Of a stretch of 45,217 nucleotides of DNA, positions 43,485 to 45,217 are shown in pieces. The notes under the pieces are model-generated. The model searched no databases. It was given only the letters and a program-made list of their open reading frames with translations, and was not told where the DNA came from. Source of the stretch: Alphaproteobacteria bacterium. GTDB lineage: Bacteria > Pseudomonadota > Alphaproteobacteria > CAAHEQ01 > UBA3637. The position numbers were made by a program, and so were the translations under genes. The stretch lies in assembly GCA_017647405.1 (NCBI GenBank), contig JAGCKR010000041.1, positions 1 through 45,217 of the forward strand, in the 5' to 3' direction. The first letter of the stretch is position 1. Each line of letters begins with the position of its first letter.

Positions 43485-44915
43485 ATGGTTTTTTCATCTT
43501 TTACATTTTTGTGTTATTTTTTACCGTTTGTTTTATTGGGATATTTTCTTTGCCCTTCTTTAAAAATAAAGAATTTATTTTTATTGGGTGTTAGTTTAAT
43601 TTTTTATGCTTGGGGTGAGCCAAAATATCTTTTTGTTATGGTGAGTGTTATTTTTCTTTCTTATGTGGGGGCATTGTGCATTCATCAGGTAAAACGGCAT
43701 TTTTATAAAAAAATCGTTTTGTTTTTCTTTTTAATTCTTCTATTTTCTTCGCTTTTTTATTTTAAATATTTTAATTTCACGGTTCAAATTTTAACAGATA
43801 TTTTTCATCAACATATAGATTTTGTTAAAGTTATTTTGCCAATTGGTATTTCATTTTATACTTTTCAGGCGGTTTCTTATGTTGTGGATGTTTATAGAGG
43901 AGGAATCCCTCAAAAAGGCTTTTTGAATTTGGCATTATATATTTCTATGTTTCCACAGCTTGTGGCAGGGCCGATTGTGAAGTATCAAACGATAGAACAA
44001 CAATTAACAACAAGAGAACATACTGTTAATGATGTTTATGAGGGCATTTTACGCTTTATAATGGGTTTAAGTAAAAAAATTTTGATTGCAGATACATTAG
44101 CTGTAAGTGTTGATAAAATTTTTGATACACCTGTGCCGGAGCTTTCATTCCCAGTTGTTTGGATGGGAATTATTTTTTATGCTCTTCAAATTTATTTTGA
44201 TTTTAGTGGTTACTCTGATATGGCAATTGGTTTGGGCCGAGTGTTTGGATTTAAATTTTTAGAAAACTTTAACTATCCATATGTTTCAAAATCAATTACA
44301 GAGTTTTGGAGACGCTGGCATATTTCTCTTTCCTCTTGGTTTAAAGAATATGTTTACATTTCTTTGGGAGGAAGTTGGCAAGGTTTAAGAAAAACGCTCC
44401 GAAATTTATTGATTGTTTTCTTTCTAACCGGTTTGTGGCATGGAGCTGAATATACTTTTATTGTATGGGGGCTTTGGCATGGTTTTTTCATTATGGGTGA
44501 AAAGATAATTTCAAAAGGTTTGATTTTGTTTCACTTAAGTCGTATTTTTGAAAAACTTAAAATTATTTTAAAACCTTTGTTGAGCATTTATACTTTGCTT
44601 GTTATTTTTATCGGTTGGGTGTTTTTTAGAGCTAAAAATATGGATAGTGCGATTTTATATATAAAAGCATTGTTTAATCAAATAGATTTTTCTCCTGATT
44701 TTACTCTTGCTTATTATGTATCGGGTAGTGCTTGGATTATTTTCTTTATTTCACTTTTATTGGCTATGGGCTATGGGAAAAAGATTTTAGATTTTTCTCA
44801 AAAATACCAAACAACAAAAATTTTAAGAGATATCACATTGTTTTTATCTTTCTTGTTATGTATCATTTTTTTAACAGGGAGTAGTTACAGTCCATTTATT
44901 TATTTCAGATTTTAA
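43485..44915 (+). CDS. AlgI-like MBOAT O-acyltransferase
   Basis: The protein has 476 residues with about ten to twelve membrane segments. It belongs to the MBOAT family, and FTFLCYFLPFVLLGYFL opens it as in AlgI. The signature SITEFWRRWHISLSSWFKEY is present. The catalytic His is likely His319 in LTGLWHGAEYTF, with GLWHGFF following. AlgI-type proteins pass acetyl from a cytosolic donor to the periplasmic acetyltransferase. It is translated straight after the AlgJ-like gene, so the two form a unit for O-acetylation of an exported polysaccharide. The glycan is unknown, since no polymer synthesis genes are in the window. Confidence 0.93.
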   Translation: MVFSSFTFLCYFLPFVLLGYFLCPSLKIKNLFLLGVSLIFYAWGEPKYLFVMVSVIFLSYVGALCIHQVKRHFYKKIVLFFFLILLFSSLFYFKYFNFTVQILTDIFHQHIDFVKVILPIGISFYTFQAVSYVVDVYRGGIPQKGFLNLALYISMFPQLVAGPIVKYQTIEQQLTTREHTVNDVYEGILRFIMGLSKKILIADTLAVSVDKIFDTPVPELSFPVVWMGIIFYALQIYFDFSGYSDMAIGLGRVFGFKFLENFNYPYVSKSITEFWRRWHISLSSWFKEYVYISLGGSWQGLRKTLRNLLIVFFLTGLWHGAEYTFIVWGLWHGFFIMGEKIISKGLILFHLSRIFEKLKIILKPLLSIYTLLVIFIGWVFFRAKNMDSAILYIKALFNQIDFSPDFTLAYYVSGSAWIIFFISLLLAMGYGKKILDFSQKYQTTKILRDITLFLSFLLCIIFLTGSSYSPFIYFRF

Positions 44916-44951
44916 AATAATTTTTTATTAATCTCTTTGTGTTCATTCAAT

Positions 44952-44983
44952 AAAAAAAACCGCCCTAAACGGCGGCTTTTTTT
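44952..44983. terminator. Terminator of the AlgI-like gene
   Basis: CCGCC (44960-44964) pairs with GGCGG (44971-44975), flanked by A-run and T-run. Outside the stem CAATAAAAAA also pairs with TTTTTTATTG. Gap 44916-45217 (302 bp) holds this, the GC-rich element and the next terminator; no gene is seen. Confidence 0.8.
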
Positions 44984-44992
44984 ATTGGCTGT

Positions 44993-45110
44993 GTTGGCTG
45001 GATTGCTCGGGCATTGATGCCCTCGTCCTCTCTTCGTTCGGACCGTCCTGACGGACGTCTATTTCGCTAACGCTTCATGAACGAACCAACTCATTTCATT
45101 CGTTGGACCT
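44993..45110. repeat. GC-rich palindromic element (probable dispersed repeat)
   Basis: About half G+C by eye, unlike its surroundings. It contains nested inverted repeats: GGGCATTGATGCCC (45009-45022), CCGTCCTGACGG near 45043-45054, and CCAAC/GTTGG flanking TCATTTCATTC. On the minus strand an open frame (44982-45074) reads DVRQDGPNEERTRASMPEQS and ends SSQHSQ*; it has no good start. Similar peptides turn up, as I recall, as tails in annotated proteins, which would suit a repeat element able to insert near gene ends. Copy number is not visible here. Confidence 0.5.
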
Positions 45111-45133
45111 CAACCAAACAAACTCAATCCAAT

Positions 45134-45166
45134 AAAAAAAGTCCCGATTAACGGGACCTTTTTTAT
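45134..45166. terminator. Terminator at the right edge
   Basis: GTCCCG (45141-45146) pairs with CGGGAC (45152-45157) with A7/T6 flanks and the same CAATAAAAAA/TTTTTTATTGG outer pairing as the terminator at 44952. On the minus strand a short frame ending DFSSQ* stops near 45165, so it may end a gene lying to the right of the window. Confidence 0.7.
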
Positions 45167-45217
45167 TGGCTGGAGAAGTCTGGTAATACACGGAATGATT
45201 TTAATATTGAAACCATT

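Overview
The window is AT-rich bacterial chromosome (roughly one third G+C by eye) with short intergenic gaps, Shine-Dalgarno sites close to AAGGAG and many near-consensus sigma-70 promoters. Housekeeping genes point to an alphaproteobacterium: the rimP-nusA-ylxR/L7Ae-infB-rbfA-truB-rpsO-pnp order, the YlxR protein fused to an L7Ae-like domain, the alphaproteobacterial type of family-4 uracil-DNA glycosylase, and the IF-2 N-terminus. Low G+C and the accessory content (Cys-rich and Sel1 proteins, a pilin-like protein, NAD salvage) fit an uncultured host- or gut-associated lineage, perhaps the RF32/CAG-239 type; that placement is inference.

Layout. 1-1706: end of a Cys-rich membrane protein and a zinc-metallopeptidase-like gene. 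1757-5758 (minus): HAD phosphatase, rpsT, two exported small proteins and a YejA-like peptide-binding protein. 5865-10322: accA, a pilin-like protein, then serS and a divergent UDG (minus). 10405-13685: TPR protein, tRNA-Tyr, tRNA-Gly and tuf behind one strong promoter. 13895-16177: glycosyltransferase and a PilT/GspE-type ATPase. 16281-25354: a long translation/RNA operon from rimP to pnp.

25683-32191 is a NAD module. A CofE-like ligase, an HD-like protein and PnuC run on the plus strand. They converge on pncA-nadM-pncB-nadE on the minus strand. A divergent Nudix-type regulator (NrtR) is read away from pncA. Each of the two divergent promoters overlaps or adjoins a 25-bp inverted repeat of the same design, so a shared operator is likely. 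The enzymes make a full nicotinamide-to-NAD route: deamidation, phosphoribosyl transfer, adenylylation, amidation.

32293-41924 is accessory. It holds an unknown membrane protein, a small widely conserved family without known function, and a two-gene operon encoding a 1207-residue helical-repeat protein. It also holds a toxin-antitoxin-like pair (59 aa plus 279 aa) behind a perfect consensus promoter with an inverted repeat at +1, then DUF805, a Nudix hydrolase, a membrane protein and a small lipoprotein. 42081-44915 carries a decayed acyltransferase fragment followed by an AlgJ-like/AlgI (MBOAT) polysaccharide O-acetylation pair. The end (44952-45166) holds two similar terminators flanking a GC-rich palindromic element that looks like a dispersed repeat.

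The most promising undescribed items are the 1207-aa repeat protein operon, the 59-aa/279-aa pair, the paired NAD operators and the GC-rich element.
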